A DNA stretch of 64,000 nucleotides from Ipomoea triloba (Eukaryota; Streptophyta; Magnoliopsida; Solanales; Convolvulaceae), in assembly GCF_003576645.1 (NCBI RefSeq), contig NC_044923.1:8158535-8222534 (forward strand). Direction: 5' to 3'. The position numbers were made by a program, and so were the translations under genes. Shown here one piece after another: positions 34,201 through 44,427 of the stretch. The stretch's first letter is position 1. Every line of letters begins with the position of its first letter. The notes under the pieces are model-generated. The model was not told the DNA's origin. It did no database searches and was given only the letters and a program-made list of their open reading frames with translations.

Positions 34201-37067
34201 TCGCTGCCACAAATGTAGCAAAAACAGCATGGGATATATTGTGTGATCATCATGAAGGAAACTCGACAGTCAAACAATCAAAACTACAAATGGTCCAAAC
34301 TCAGTTTGAAAATCTGAAGATGGAGGAAGAAGAAAATATCACACAATTTAATGGAAGAATACTAGAAATTGCTGGGGAAGCCTATAACTTAGGAGAACCC
34401 ATTCCTGAAAACAGGTTAGTAAAAAAGGTGTTGCGATCATTACCAGAAAGATTTATGATGAAAGTAACAGCTATTCAAGAAAGCAAAGATCTCAATACTT
34501 GCAAGTTAAGTGATCTAATGGGAAACCTTAAAACATATGAGCTTGAGATGCTGCAAAACAAAAAGCCTAATGGCAAAGGAATAGCCTTTCAATCAAAACA
34601 AGACACCAACTCAGATGAAGATACTGAAAAAATGGAAGAATCCATTGCTGTGTTGACAAAAAACTTCAACAGAGTTCTCAAGAAATTTAACAAATTCAGA
34701 AATAAGAACAAGAGTTTCTCAAATAATCAAGGGAGTCCATCATTTGCACAAAACCAATCCGTCAATCCCAAAAAGGAAGGGAATCCAAACCTAGATGGAA
34801 TACAGTGCTATGAATGCAAGGGATATGGACATATTCAGTCAGAATGTCCAAATTACCTAAGAAGGAAGAACAAAACATATGTAACAACCTTGAGTGATGA
34901 CTCAGATAGTGAAGAAGAAAACAACACAAATTTTGTGGCATTTTTTACAAATCATGAAGACGATGATGAATCAAAGGAGGACATGCAAGATCTATTAAAC
35001 TCCTATACACAGCTGCACGCCAAGTGGGAAGAAATCATCAAAGTAAACTTAAATCTCATGCAAGAAAATCACTTCCTTAAAAGTGAAAAGGAAAATGAAA
35101 TACTTCTTCACAAAGAAACCCAAGAAAAGTTAATGAAATCACTAAAAGAGGAAGACAAGTTGCTACAGGAAATAAGAAGACTAACTGAAAATGCAGAACA
35201 ATCAAACTTAGCAACAAGGAAAGATTCTGCAGTCGAAAACAGAGAAGTGTTACAACATCACTTTCAACACCGTAGAAGAATCAGATGTTACTACTGTCAC
35301 AGATTGGGACACATCAAGGCACACTGCTACAAAAGACAAAATGATCTCCATAACAGAATCTGGCCAAAGCAAGAACAAAAACCAGCCCAAAGAGTCTGGG
35401 TCAGAAAAAATCAAACACCAGTCACAGCCTATACTTCAAAAATCAGTAAAGAAACAAGTGTTTGGTACTTCGACAGTGGATGTTCAAGACACATGACCGG
35501 AAACCCAAACAATCTAGAGGACATCCATTACAAAAGTGAAGGACATGTAACCTTTGGAGATGGAGAAAGGGGGCAAATCATTGCTAGCGGAACACTAAAT
35601 GTCCATGGTCTCCCCAGATTATCAAGAGTCTTCCTGGTACAAGGCTTAAAAGCAAACCTTATCAGTATAAGTCAGCTGTGTGAAGATGAACTAAGGGTAG
35701 AATTCTCAAAAGAAAATTGCAAAGTGTACAACCAAGGACATGAATGCGTCATGATGGGAAAAAGGTCCTCGGATAAATGCTACACATGGGATAGCCATTT
35801 AACTTGCAACCAAGTCACTATCAATCAAACACTTCTGTGGCATCAACGTATGGGGCATATAAATTTTCATGATATGAAAAAGGGACTAAAAAGGGGAGCA
35901 TACCGAGGTATTCCAATACTGGACATTGATGAAAATAGAAAATATGATGCATGTCTTGAAAACAAAATGACAAGGAGTAGCCACAACAGAACACCAGGAG
36001 TTCACACTTCAAAATTATGGAACTTCTCCATATGGACCTCTTTGGACCCACTCAAACAGAAAGCAAAGTTGTTAGAACACCTGTTCCAACAACAGAGAGG
36101 ATCTATAAAGATCCAAAAGGAAAGAAGGTGGAACAAACTCTGTATCGAAGCATGATAGGGGGTCTACTCTATTTAACAGCGAGCAGACCAGATTTAAGTT
36201 TTGGGGTAGGGATATGTGCCAGATATCAAGCCAATCCCATGGAAACGAATTCAATTCTGACTTTCTGACTCTTTTTGATGATCTACTGAAGATCTGTTGA
36301 TGATGAAATCTTTTGCTGAATATTATGCTGATGATGAGGTTTTTTTCTAATATGCTGGAATGATAAGAACATATTTTTGTGCTGCCGATGTTCATATTCT
36401 TGTGCTGCTGATGTTATGAAGTCCAGAATACTCTAATTGGTAATACTATAATCATCTCCTCTATCTCTCAAAAACTACCATACTGACCTGAAGTCACAAA
36501 GACTCAAACAGAAGATTCAGGACCAAAAGAGGAAACACAAGAGAATCAACTAAGGGGGAGAAATCAAGGTTTTTGCCAAAAATTTGACAAAGGGGGAGAG
36601 TGTTGAATCAAAAGGTTGATCACAATTGTTGGCAAAAAGAAATTCCAATTCGAGTCAGAAAAAGAGTACACCAAGATTAGAAATCAAATCACAAACAAAC
36701 TAGGAATAACACCAATACTGTTTTGGTTCTGATTAGTTGGCTATTTAAAGGACCTCTCACCATTACACCAGACGAATTCCCTAGCTAATATTGTGAGGCA
36801 TAAGAGAGTTTGAGAGGATTCTAAATTCCCCTAGAAAGTAGTACATGTGTTTAGGTTACAATAGATTAGATAGGAGAAGATCAATCTATTGTGTAATTTC
36901 TGGTCTCAAAACTATGTACTTTGAATATTAAGCTTTTAGTGGATTTAGGCAAATTCTCAAGACTGAGAAGTGCCTCGCAGAATAGGGTTTTTCCCAAACT
37001 GCGTTATCAAGTCTCTTGTGTTACAACTATTGTTTTAACATCTCTGTGTGCTGCGCATTACATTTTT

Positions 37068-37115
<48 letters not shown>

Positions 37116-38972
37116 AAATTAGTAAGGCCGACTTGGCTGAGCTAACTAGGCCGAGTTCGCCGCCAACTCGGCCAAGTTGGGCGCCTAGGCGGCTGGCCGC
37201 CTAGACGGGCACCTGGGACTCTGGGAGGTAATTCGCCGGCCTAGGGGCGTTTTTTGCAACAGTGTTTCTATGTCATTTTCAGTAATTTTCACTCAACCTC
37301 CTCATACTGAGAATTATTATTAGTTTATACTTTATTAGGTTGTATTGCTTTCATCTTGTTTTACGTTGCTAAGAATGATGCTTATTTAAATCTTCAGATA
37401 TGTTCCTTGCTCTTGATAAAGACATGAATGGAACATTGAGCAAACAAGAGCTCCGTGAGTACGCAGATGGGACACTGACAGATATCTTTATTGAGCGTGG
37501 TAAGAGTTGCTAATTGCTATTTATTCTAGGTGTACATATTTCAAGATAAGTGCTTAAACAATACTTGCACATTTATATAGAGTAAATCACTAAATGTACA
37601 CTTTCATTCAACTTTATAGATTTATTATATGTTGTATTATAGGACCTTGTTCATCTTCATATATAGCAGGAGGATGAAAATTATATTCCCTTTCCTCTCT
37701 GTGGCTATTGTTAATGCTTTTATTGTTAACTTTCCCATAATAGTTTTTGATGAGCATGTACGACGTGGGAAAATTGGAGGTGGCAATACTCGTGAGATGG
37801 ATTTTGAAAGTTTTCTTGACTTTGTTTTGGCTCTTGAAAACAAAGATACTCCTGAGGGATTAACATATCTGTTCCGATGTCTCGATCTGAATGTGAGAGG
37901 TTTCCTAACCACAGCTGACATTCACACGCTATTCAGGTAAAAAAGACAGTAATATACGAATCTATTTGGAATTTATAATTCATTCAGGATGAAGTATTTT
38001 TATTTTACATTATATATATATTGATTAGTTTTGGTAAAATAAGAATCTGTGTAGTAGTTCATATATTCTTGCAGACTTGCAGTACGGAAGATTTTTGTTT
38101 CACATATATTGATTTCGGCTTTCATGTCTGCTATGCTAGATGACACCAAAGTTCTATTTGTCTCTGGCATTTATTGATGTTAGGGAAAATACAATATCCA
38201 AATATGGAACTCACCCACAACATTTAGAACCTAATTCAGTAAAATGAGTTAATACCCAATTTAGTTCTCAACTATAGTGGTTTTTTTCGATTTAGTCATA
38301 AACGACTTTTTGTGCTTAATTAAGTTCTCGACTTTGATGATTTTATCCAATTGAGTCCTCAGCGGGTGAGAAAAACCACTATAGTCAAGGACTAAATTGT
38401 GTAAAACCATTGTAGTCAAAGACTAACTAGGGTAAAACTACTATAGTCGAAGACAAAATTATAGGTATTAATAGAGGTGAAATTACCAAGCTATCTTAAC
38501 AAAGGACTCAATTAGGTAAAAGCATCAAAGTTGATGACCTAATTAAGCACAAAAAGTCGTTTAGTGCTAAATTAAGAAAAACCACTATAGTCGAGGACTA
38601 AATTAACTCCCAGTAAAATATTGATCCTAAGCTTCCTTTGCAGCTTGTTCCCTATGTTCTTCTGTAATTACTTCATTTTATTAATCTGTTGTTTATCCTC
38701 GGACATGATTCTTTTTATCACGAACCAGAGATGTACATCAAAAGTGGATTGAAGGAGGGAACTACGAATTGTGCATTGAGGACGTAAGAGATGAAATTTG
38801 GGATATGGTGAAACCCATTGACCCGTTAAGAATAACACTGGCTGATTTGCTGACATGCAAACAAGGCGGAACAGTAGCAAGCATGCTTATTGATGTCCGC
38901 GGCTTCTGGGCACACGACAACAGAGAGAATCTTCTCCAGGAGGAGGAGGAGGAGCCCGAGGAAGAAGGTTAA
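29783..38972 (+). CDS. TON2: TONNEAU2/FASS, PP2A B'' regulatory subunit
   Basis: Regulatory subunit of the PP2A complex (TTP) that controls cortical microtubule arrays and preprophase band formation in plants. Twelve exons: 29783-29924, 30535-30626, 30774-30836, 31398-31496, 31737-31895, 32177-32248, 32361-32493, 32625-32689, 32900-32975, 37398-37499, 37744-37936 and 38729-38972. They encode 479 aa, the family's normal length. All introns are GT-AG and phases agree. It starts MYSGSSDGEG and ends in an acidic tail EEEEEPEEEG. Two EF-hand-like loops are seen at 199-210 (DEDSDGFLQPHE) and 307-318 (DKDMNGTLSKQE). SLTSAQRIC and DVRGFWAHDNRENLLQ match strongly conserved blocks. Intron 9 (4.4 kb) holds a MITE with a nested Copia element, and introns 3 and 11 hold further MITEs. 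One N (32582) lies in intron 7. The coding sequence looks intact. Confidence 0.96.
30868..31287. mobile_element. CCTAGGCG-family hAT-like MITE in TON2 intron 3
   Basis: The ends agtgttgta and tacaacact are inverted, followed inside by GC-rich 'cgcctaggcgctaggtgcc' on the left and 'gcacccattgggcgcctaa' on the right. The interior has a T-run and a (GT)n(AT)n microsatellite (31164-31241). Related to 33303-37264. Confidence 0.6.
31164..31241. repeat. (GT)n(AT)n microsatellite
   Basis: A compound dinucleotide tract inside the intron 3 MITE; likely length-variable. Confidence 0.9.
33411..33879 (+). repeat. 5' LTR of Copia element
   Basis: 469 bp, TG...CA ends. It differs from the 3' LTR at two bases seen by eye (near 33472 and 33715). 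Confidence 0.95.
33882..33893 (+). other. Primer binding site
   Basis: TGGTATCAGAGC lies two bases after the 5' LTR and is complementary to the 3' end of initiator tRNA-Met, standard for plant Copia elements. Confidence 0.92.
33924..36155 (+). pseudogene. Copia gag-protease polyprotein, truncated
   Basis: 743-residue open frame of a plant Copia element. The N-terminal gag domain (residues 1-250, with WKARMKIYI) is followed by a CCHC zinc knuckle near 291 (CYECKGYGHIQSEC), a coiled-coil-prone acidic stretch (320-430) and a second knuckle near 453 (CYYCHRLGHIKAHC). The aspartic protease site near 516 reads WYFDSGCSRHMTG. A GAG-pre-integrase block follows near 637 (LWHQRMGHINFHDMKKG). A frameshift near 36010 then moves the integrase start into another frame, and the core is deleted. 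Gag and protease may still be translated. The second CCHC knuckle after the coiled coil is unusual. Confidence 0.9.
36017..36268 (+). pseudogene. Copia deletion junction: integrase start joined to RT end
   Basis: In this frame ELLHMDLFGPTQTES (start of the integrase core) is joined within a few codons to VEQTLYRSMIGGLLYLTASRPDLSFGV, which belongs near the C-terminus of the reverse transcriptase. The sequence between (about 2.5 kb in full-length elements, from general knowledge) is gone, and so is the RNase H. Confidence 0.85.
36589..36600 (+). other. Polypurine tract
   Basis: aaagggggagag directly abuts the 3' LTR; primes plus-strand synthesis in LTR retrotransposons. Confidence 0.85.
36601..37069 (+). 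repeat. 3' LTR of Copia element
   Basis: 469 bp; a direct copy of 33411-33879. Confidence 0.95.
37070..37108. repeat. (TA)n microsatellite at Copia insertion site
   Basis: Continuation of the (TA) tract that precedes the 5' LTR (33400-33410). Confidence 0.9.
38229..38606. mobile_element. Foldback MITE in TON2 intron 11
   Basis: The left arm 'caactatagtggttttt' with 'cgactttttgtgcttaatt' is answered by 'aattaagcacaaaaagtcg' and 'aaaaaccactatagtcg'. Internal copies of 'actatagtcgaggac' add further palindromes. Non-coding. Confidence 0.7.
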
Positions 38973-39371
38973 AGGATGCTCGATACAAAATGATTTGTGT
39001 TTGTGCTGAAGCTAACTTAACTTTCTTTTTAGTGGCATAGGAGTAGATATCACTACCTTTGTTTCCAGAATTCAGTTCATGCTGTGTCATCAATGGAAGT
39101 GGTTGATTATCTTGCATTCTGTACTTCTGTAGTTTGAGTGTTGTATGCAAGTATGTATGTTAACACAGGACAGTAGGAAGATCCTTAAGGACTTGTAATA
39201 GATATATCAACTACTAACATTTTTTATGTTTGATCCAAAATCCAAGTTGCATCTGCCTATTTTTTAAGTTGATACTCAAAATGGTTCATGATTGTTTCAT
39301 AATTTTCAAAATTAGTCATCAACTATCAATTTATTCAAAATATACCTCAACTATGTAAAATTGGAAAAATG
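38973..39371. other. TON2 3' UTR and downstream region
   Basis: No gene. The 3' UTR probably ends within the first 250 bp. The 39260-39360 stretch has 'atggttcatgattg'-type words seen in foldback elements. Confidence 0.45.
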
Positions 39372-39697
39372 GTAGAGGTGGACTATCATTTCGTTCGGGA
39401 CAAGGTCTCCATAGGTTATCTTAAAGTCAATTTTGTCTCGACAAATGATCAGTTGGTAGACATTTTCACCAAAGCCCTCTCGACTTCGCGGTTTACTGAT
39501 CTACGTGTCAAGCTTGGCATTGTCCCGTGCCCAACGTCAGCTTGAGGGGGTGTATTGAGTAGTTAGAGAGTCAGGAGGGTGGTTAGACTAATATGCTTTA
39601 GTTAGCTCATTCTGTGTTTCCCTTGTGTATATACATATCCTGTAAACTCATATTGTAGCATACAGATATACAAAGTTATTCCTTTCATATTCACTCA
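39372..39697 (+). mobile_element. Copia 3' end: RNase H tail plus LTR
   Basis: 39372-39545 encodes VEVDYHFVRDKV..., STNDQLVDIFTKAL and KLGIVPCP, ending with TGA, the standard C-terminus of Copia polyprotein. It is followed by a polypurine tract (gaggggg) and an LTR starting tgtattgagtag at 39551. The body and 5' LTR are absent. A different lineage from the TON2 insertion. Confidence 0.85.
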
Positions 39698-39751
39698 TCG
39701 GTATAATTTTAGTCCAAATGTTATTAATGATTTCTATAGCAGGACGGTCAT

Positions 39752-40015
39752 TACATGATTCTACTTGGCCAAAGAGGGATGAGAAGAAAGCTGGTGATCT
39801 TGAGTCTCGCTTCTTTACCTCAAGTTTTCACCCTGATATTACATGATTACATGATTCTACTTGGCCAAAGAGGGAGCAACGAACAACTGGTTGCTGCTCA
39901 TTATGTTTCCACTCGCTTCTTTACCTCAAAGAACAACTGGTTGCCCAGTATTGCTGCTCATTATGTTTCCAAGAGGATGTGTCTCCAAATGTTGGAGCTG
40001 TCAGACTTAGATTAG
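39752..40015 (+). pseudogene. Unrecognised exon fragment, internally duplicated
   Basis: Phrases are repeated in scrambled order: 'gattctacttggccaaagag' (39760, 39856), 'ctcgcttctttacctcaa' (39809, 39913) and 'gctgctcattatgtttcca'. In the best frames it reads STWPKRDEKKAGDLESRFFTS and NNWLPSIAAHYVSKRMCLQM, ending LELSDLD at TAG. This looks like the last exon of some protein gene, broken by duplication. I do not recognise the family. Confidence 0.4.
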
Positions 40016-40137
40016 TTATTCTAATTTGTTAGCCTTCATACTGTTTTTTGCCTTCATTAATTATGCAAATAGGGCAGATATGTGATGTTCAGCGGTCTTA
40101 AGTGTTGCTTGGCCGCAATGGCGAAAGCTTTAAAAAC

Positions 40138-40209
40138 CGCCGTCTGTGGGGATCGAACCCACGACCACGTGGTTAAAAGCCACGCGCTCTACCACTGAGC
40201 TAAGACGGC
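40138..40209 (-). tRNA. tRNA-Lys (UUU)
   Basis: 72 nt on the minus strand. GCCGTCT pairs with AGACGGC, the D arm is TAGCTCAGTGGTAGAGC, anticodon stem CGTGG/CCACG holds loop CTTTTAA (TTT), and the T arm GTGGGTTCGATCCCCAC is intact. No intron. Confidence 0.94.
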
Positions 40210-40320
40210 AACTATTTATTATATTTTTAATATTAATTTATATTAGAAAACTTGTAATTACACTTAAGCCCCGAATTCCCAAAAAATTGATGGTTGGGAT
40301 AAAAATTTTAAAATCATAAA

Positions 40321-40393
40321 TAGAGATGTAAGGTATCAATCCCCGTACCTCTTTCATGTTAAGCGAACGCTCTACCATATAAGTTATAACCCC
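40321..40393 (-). pseudogene. tRNA-Ala pseudogene
   Basis: Clearly derived from the tRNA-Ala at 8611-8683, but with changes in the acceptor stem (GGGGTTA against CATCTCT), the A box (TAACTTATATGG), the anticodon loop (TTAACAT, AAC) and the T arm (GGGGATTGATACCTT). Stems are disrupted. Confidence 0.85.
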
Positions 40394-40911
40394 ATTTGGT
40401 TATTAGTTATAAATTTCCTTATATCAAAGAAATGAAAGCAGAAGTCTTATTCATTGGTTCATGAAATGTAAAGAAGTTGGGAATGGTGATTCCTGCATAA
40501 CTACCAACCCAAAAGATGATGATGATTAGTTGGTATATGAAAGTTAGGTCATAGCTGTTGTATGGAAATATATTGAATCGTGTATCATCTGTGATCATCT
40601 AGTGGGGTTGAGTTTCACCTTTGTGTGACCTCATAGACGTAGGAGAAATTCTCTTAACTGCGTAAACATATTCTGGTTCATTTATCTTTTCATGCACTAT
40701 TTTAATTATCTATTTTGTTTCTAATACAAAATTAAATACAAATAATTAATTTAATTAAAAATCAAGTAGAAACCAGATAATAATTCACCTGCAATCAAGA
40801 CTTACAAATTAACAGAGTCTTACATTGTATAACAAAGTATTATTATTATTATTATTATTATTAGACTTACATTGTAATAGAGTCAGTAGTGCTAAAAAAA
40901 AGACTTTATAC
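40394..40911. other. Intergenic, no gene seen
   Basis: AT-rich; an (ATT)n tract lies at 40838-40862. Confidence 0.5.
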
Positions 40912-41167
40912 TACTTTTTTTTTTTTTTTTGAAAATAAAGAAGCTAATTCATTAATTATATGCTGAAACGTTTACAATAAAGATCGATGGAATGGTCAAA
41001 CATTCCTTACAGTCAGACATAGAAACAATTTCCCTAGCATAGAAAACTTGATTCGCAGACTGTTTTACAAATTTGAAGCTGAATTCTTTGAACGAACTTA
41101 AAGCTTCTTTAATGATTTGGTCAAACGTACCCAAGACTGACACTAGTTGAATAGTCTTGCACACCAC
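40912..41167 (-). pseudogene. LINE 3' end: RNase H remnant
   Basis: Minus strand, ending in poly-A (T-run 40914-40930). It encodes IIKEALSSFKEFSFKFVKQSANQV, the final part of the LINE RNase H domain. 5' truncated. Confidence 0.75.
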
Positions 41168-42015
41168 CTAAGTATCTATTTCCATTCTTCTATCCATTTA
41201 CAATATCTCCATCGTCATTCTTCTATCCATTGACAATATCTCCATTGGGCTGAACTACATATCATAGTTCATAGGAGTCTCTTTCTCATTGTCATGTTTG
41301 ATATCCAGGATGAGATTCACGTACGCTATGACTAGTTTTATCGTTTCACGCATTATGAAAAAAGAACTCGCCAAGTAAACGAGAGGAAGAAACTCGTCAA
41401 AACAACAAGAGGAAAAACACAAAAACTGCAAACAAAATTAAACCAATAAAACAAAGCAAAGGGAAAAACAGTGCGAAAATAAGAGAGTAACGACCGGTAG
41501 CGGTGGAGATGGAGGAGAAAACAATGAATGCAAAAAAGACAACGAAGATGGACGCTGCCTGAGGTGGAGATAACAGCAGGGGAAGACGATTGGACGCTGC
41601 CTCCGATCCGCTTACTTCACGGAGGCGGCGGCCGTGAAGAAAACAAAAAAGGAGAGAACTTCACTAGGGTTTGCTATGAGGAGGCGGCGACTTTATACTA
41701 CTTTTTTCCTTTCAATTCTCGTGTATAACAAACAATGGAATTGAAATTCATAGTAATTTTGTTCCTGCAAACCAAATACGAAGTTTAAATTCCACTTTAT
41801 TCTCGTATTATTTTTTTCACATGGAATTAAAATTTCTTTCTCTCCTAATTCTCTTTCTCTTTCTCTAACCAAACACTCCGTTAGGAAAAATATGAATTGA
41901 ATCATGGTGAGAGTTATTCAATAGCTAAATTAAAATAAAATAAAGACTTCTAATATTTGAATTTCTAAATGTGAGAAATTGGTATATAATGTAACATCGG
42001 CACAATATTGTCCTC
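41168..42015. other. Intergenic with GC-richer patch
   Basis: 41215-41250 repeats 'cattcttctatccatt.acaatatctcca'. 41490-41690 is a purine- and GC-rich patch with an open frame (GGGGREENKKGE) that resembles a plant 5' leader or first exon, but no partner exon was found. Confidence 0.35.
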
Positions 42016-42018
42016 TAA

Positions 42019-42962
42019 GAGTGTGTTTGGTAGCCTGGAAAATGATTTTCGAAAATCATTTTCTAAACTTCCGGTGTTTGGCAATGTCTGAAAAATGCGA
42101 TGAACGGAAATTATTTTCCCTTGACCAAAGAAAATCAACTAGTTTTTTTCGAAAAATGACTTTTCGAATTTTTTTTTCGGAATGGTCAAAATGGTCATCT
42201 CTCCCGTTCCAACAGACTGGTTTTTGTCGGAAACCAGAGCAGTTTTGCTTTGGTTTCCGCCGGAGCCAGTCTTTTTTTTTTCTTTCTTTTATAATAAATA
42301 GTATTATATTATATATTTTATATTTTAAATAAAATCTAAAAACATAATAAGTTCCAATCAAAGTTATATCCTTGATTTATGTACCTCTTTTTATATGCTA
42401 ATAAAGGTATACATTTTACTTTAAATGTTGTACACTTCAGTGTTATTAGATAAAATTGTCCACTATATTATTGTTAGACGAAACTAACATTTACACCGTT
42501 ATAACACCGTTACTGTTTAACTCTAATATTGATGACTCAATCATTATTACCATACACTTATATCTACCATATCTTCTTTCTATTCTTTAATTATCATTTT
42601 ATTAAAATCATTATATAATTAATTTAATGATATGTTATATTTTAATTACATTTTTATGAATGGTAAATCATATATGTGTATGTATAAAATACATATATTA
42701 TTTGTGTATATATATAATCTGAATTATAATTTAATTATTTGTATTTATCAATGTTTTAATATTGGACATGAATTTTCGGGCATCACGCGTACACAATACT
42801 AGTAATAAAAATATATAATTATATAATTACACTCATTTTTCAAAAAATGAACCAAGCACACACAAAAACGCAGCCAAACACAAAAAATAAAACTATTTTT
42901 TAAAAATGGCTCATTTTCTAAAAAACATTTTTCATAAATCATTTTCCTACCTCGACGCAACC
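42019..42962. mobile_element. PIF/Harbinger-type MITE, 944 bp, decayed
   Basis: The left end gagtgtgtttggtagcctgg and 'aaaatgatttt' resemble the 1980-2608 element. The right end is a diverged inverted copy (aaatcattttcctacc). TAA lies on both sides (42016-42018, 42963-42965). No transposase. Confidence 0.65.
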
Positions 42963-42965
42963 TAA

Positions 42966-43795
42966 AACTTTTAATTCCAATAGCATCCTTTTTGCGCGAT
43001 ACTGAGCTATCTCAATGGCCTCTCCCACCCTTGCTGGGATGCTCAAGATTAATGCATTATGAGGTTCGCTTCTGCTTGAGGTCCCACATTTGCTTATCAA
43101 TCTCTACTCGTTTATGTGTTCTGATTCTTTGTGCGCAAGAATTGTTTCACTAATTGCACTTAGCCTGGTTGAAATGTGTGCACAAAAACTGTTTGATTAA
43201 TTGCTTCAACGAATATGAGTTTTTCTTTGATTTTTGGGTACGTAGTCTTTTACCTTTCTTTTCGTGCCCTCATAATTCACCAAGATATATTAATGGCTAA
43301 ACAGTTTGGCCGTAGTTGTTGCTCCAAGGTTGCATTTTTTTTTTTATAGAACCCATTCCGTTCTCTTTCCTGATTGCATCATTTTATCTTGTTTAGGGAC
43401 ATCAATGGGTGATGGTGGGATTTAAATTTTCTTGTTTAGGGACATCACTGCTTAATGTTTTTTCTTTGTTCTTGCCAGTTATGAGGAATGACTCTTTTTT
43501 GTTTTTCATCTGGTAATGGTATAAAAGAAACTTGCTATACTTTGAAGAAATTTGAACACCTGTGGTTAAAGAAGATAGTATGTATAGCCTAGTGAGTCTT
43601 TGGATTCTTGAAAATAAATTTGCCATTTCTAAATACTAACAACTTACATTTAAACATTAAAATATGGACATGCATTACAATAGATATCATTAAAAGGGTT
43701 GCTATTTCTTTATTTATTTAAATCAAACATCAAATACATTAGTTGCTTGTTGATTTTGTTCACCTCAAATTTTCTCTGCAGGATGTTGGTAGCCT
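42966..43795. other. Intergenic, no gene established
   Basis: A short frame at 43016 (MASPTLAGMLKINAL) stops early. A repeated phrase 'cttgtttagggacatca' occurs at 43388 and 43431. It may hold the 5' leader of a downstream transcript. Confidence 0.35.
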
Positions 43796-43839
43796 GCATG
43801 GTAAGTATGTTTCAAAGACTTGGCCACTCTTTCATGTCC

Positions 43840-44346
43840 ATCACCAAACTAGAAATTGCATTGGGTATTATTGACTCATTGATTGGTGTTGAAAACAATA
43901 TTGAAGAGATTGAATCTAAACTCCATTCTTGTACTATCCTCCATATTGCTAAATGCTTTCATGCCCTTCTTATATGGAAAGGCTCCGAGTATTTATGTCT
44001 GCACTAAACTTCTAAAACTTTATGCCTGCTTGGGTGATGTTTCTTTTTCTCGCAGTAGTTTTGAGCATATAAAGAAGAAAAATACCTATACTTGGAACTC
44101 AATGATATCAGCTTATATTCATAATGGCAGATTCCATGAATCTCTTAACTGTGTATATGAAATGTTGTCATCGCCAGATGTTCGACCTGACTTTTATACC
44201 TTTCCTCCTATTTTGAAAGCTTGCCATAATATACTCGATGGAGTAAGGATTCATTGCTGGGTTTCAAAACTAGGTCTGGAATGGGATGTATTTGTAGCTA
44301 GTACTAATGAAATATATCTTTTTGCTGGCAGTTGGTCCCAGAATTG
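43840..44346 (+). pseudogene. PPR protein pseudogene fragment
   Basis: Pentatricopeptide-repeat coding remnant. HSCTILHIAKCFHALLIW in one frame continues, after a frameshift near 43975, as KLLKLYACLGDVSFSRSSFEHI, YTWNSMISAYIHNGRFHES and VRPDFYTFPPILKAC, then IHCWVSKLGLEWDVFVA, and stops at 44344-44346. This is the start of the repeat array in PLS-type organelle PPR proteins (similar, from memory, to the EMB2758 group). Only about three repeats remain of a normally 700-800 residue protein. Confidence 0.82.
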
Positions 44347-44427
44347 AATTTGCTTATTTCCTGGTATAGCCAAGCAACTTAGAATTGAACTTGACCCATT
44401 CATTAGTAGCAGAATCTGTTATAAATT

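Larger units (their letters stand above)
33411..37069 (+). mobile_element. Ty1/copia retrotransposon, internally deleted, 3.66 kb
   Basis: Two 469 bp direct LTRs (33411-33879, 36601-37069), a primer binding site, a polypurine tract and a 5 bp duplication atata in the flanking (TA)n. The LTRs begin TGTTG and end TTTTTCA. I found two differences between them, so the insertion is young. The body carries gag and protease, then most of integrase and reverse transcriptase is missing, so it cannot move by itself. Gag style suggests the SIRE/Maximus lineage (tentative). It is in sense orientation within TON2 intron 9. Confidence 0.95.
33303..37264. mobile_element. hAT-like MITE in TON2 intron 9, split by Copia
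   Basis: Flanked by an exact 8 bp duplication tttctatg (33295-33302 and 37265-37272). The ends aatggtttgcaat and, inverted, cactgttgcaaa are imperfect inverted repeats. Inside are 'gcgcctaggcggc' blocks and a (TA)n tract into which the Copia element inserted. Without Copia the MITE would be about 300 bp. Confidence 0.78.

Noticed and set aside
33924..36155. 743-residue open frame as a host gene in TON2 intron
   Set aside because: Flanked by LTRs, primer site and polypurine tract, with Copia gag and protease motifs; it belongs to the retrotransposon.
21143..38972. PP1 and TON2 (PP2A subunit) as a functional phosphatase gene cluster
   Set aside because: They act in different holoenzymes and are separated by 6 kb of repeats; linkage is probably chance.
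40321..40393. Functional tRNA-Val/Ala at this position
   Set aside because: Acceptor and T stems are mismatched and the A box is altered compared with the intact gene at 8611-8683.
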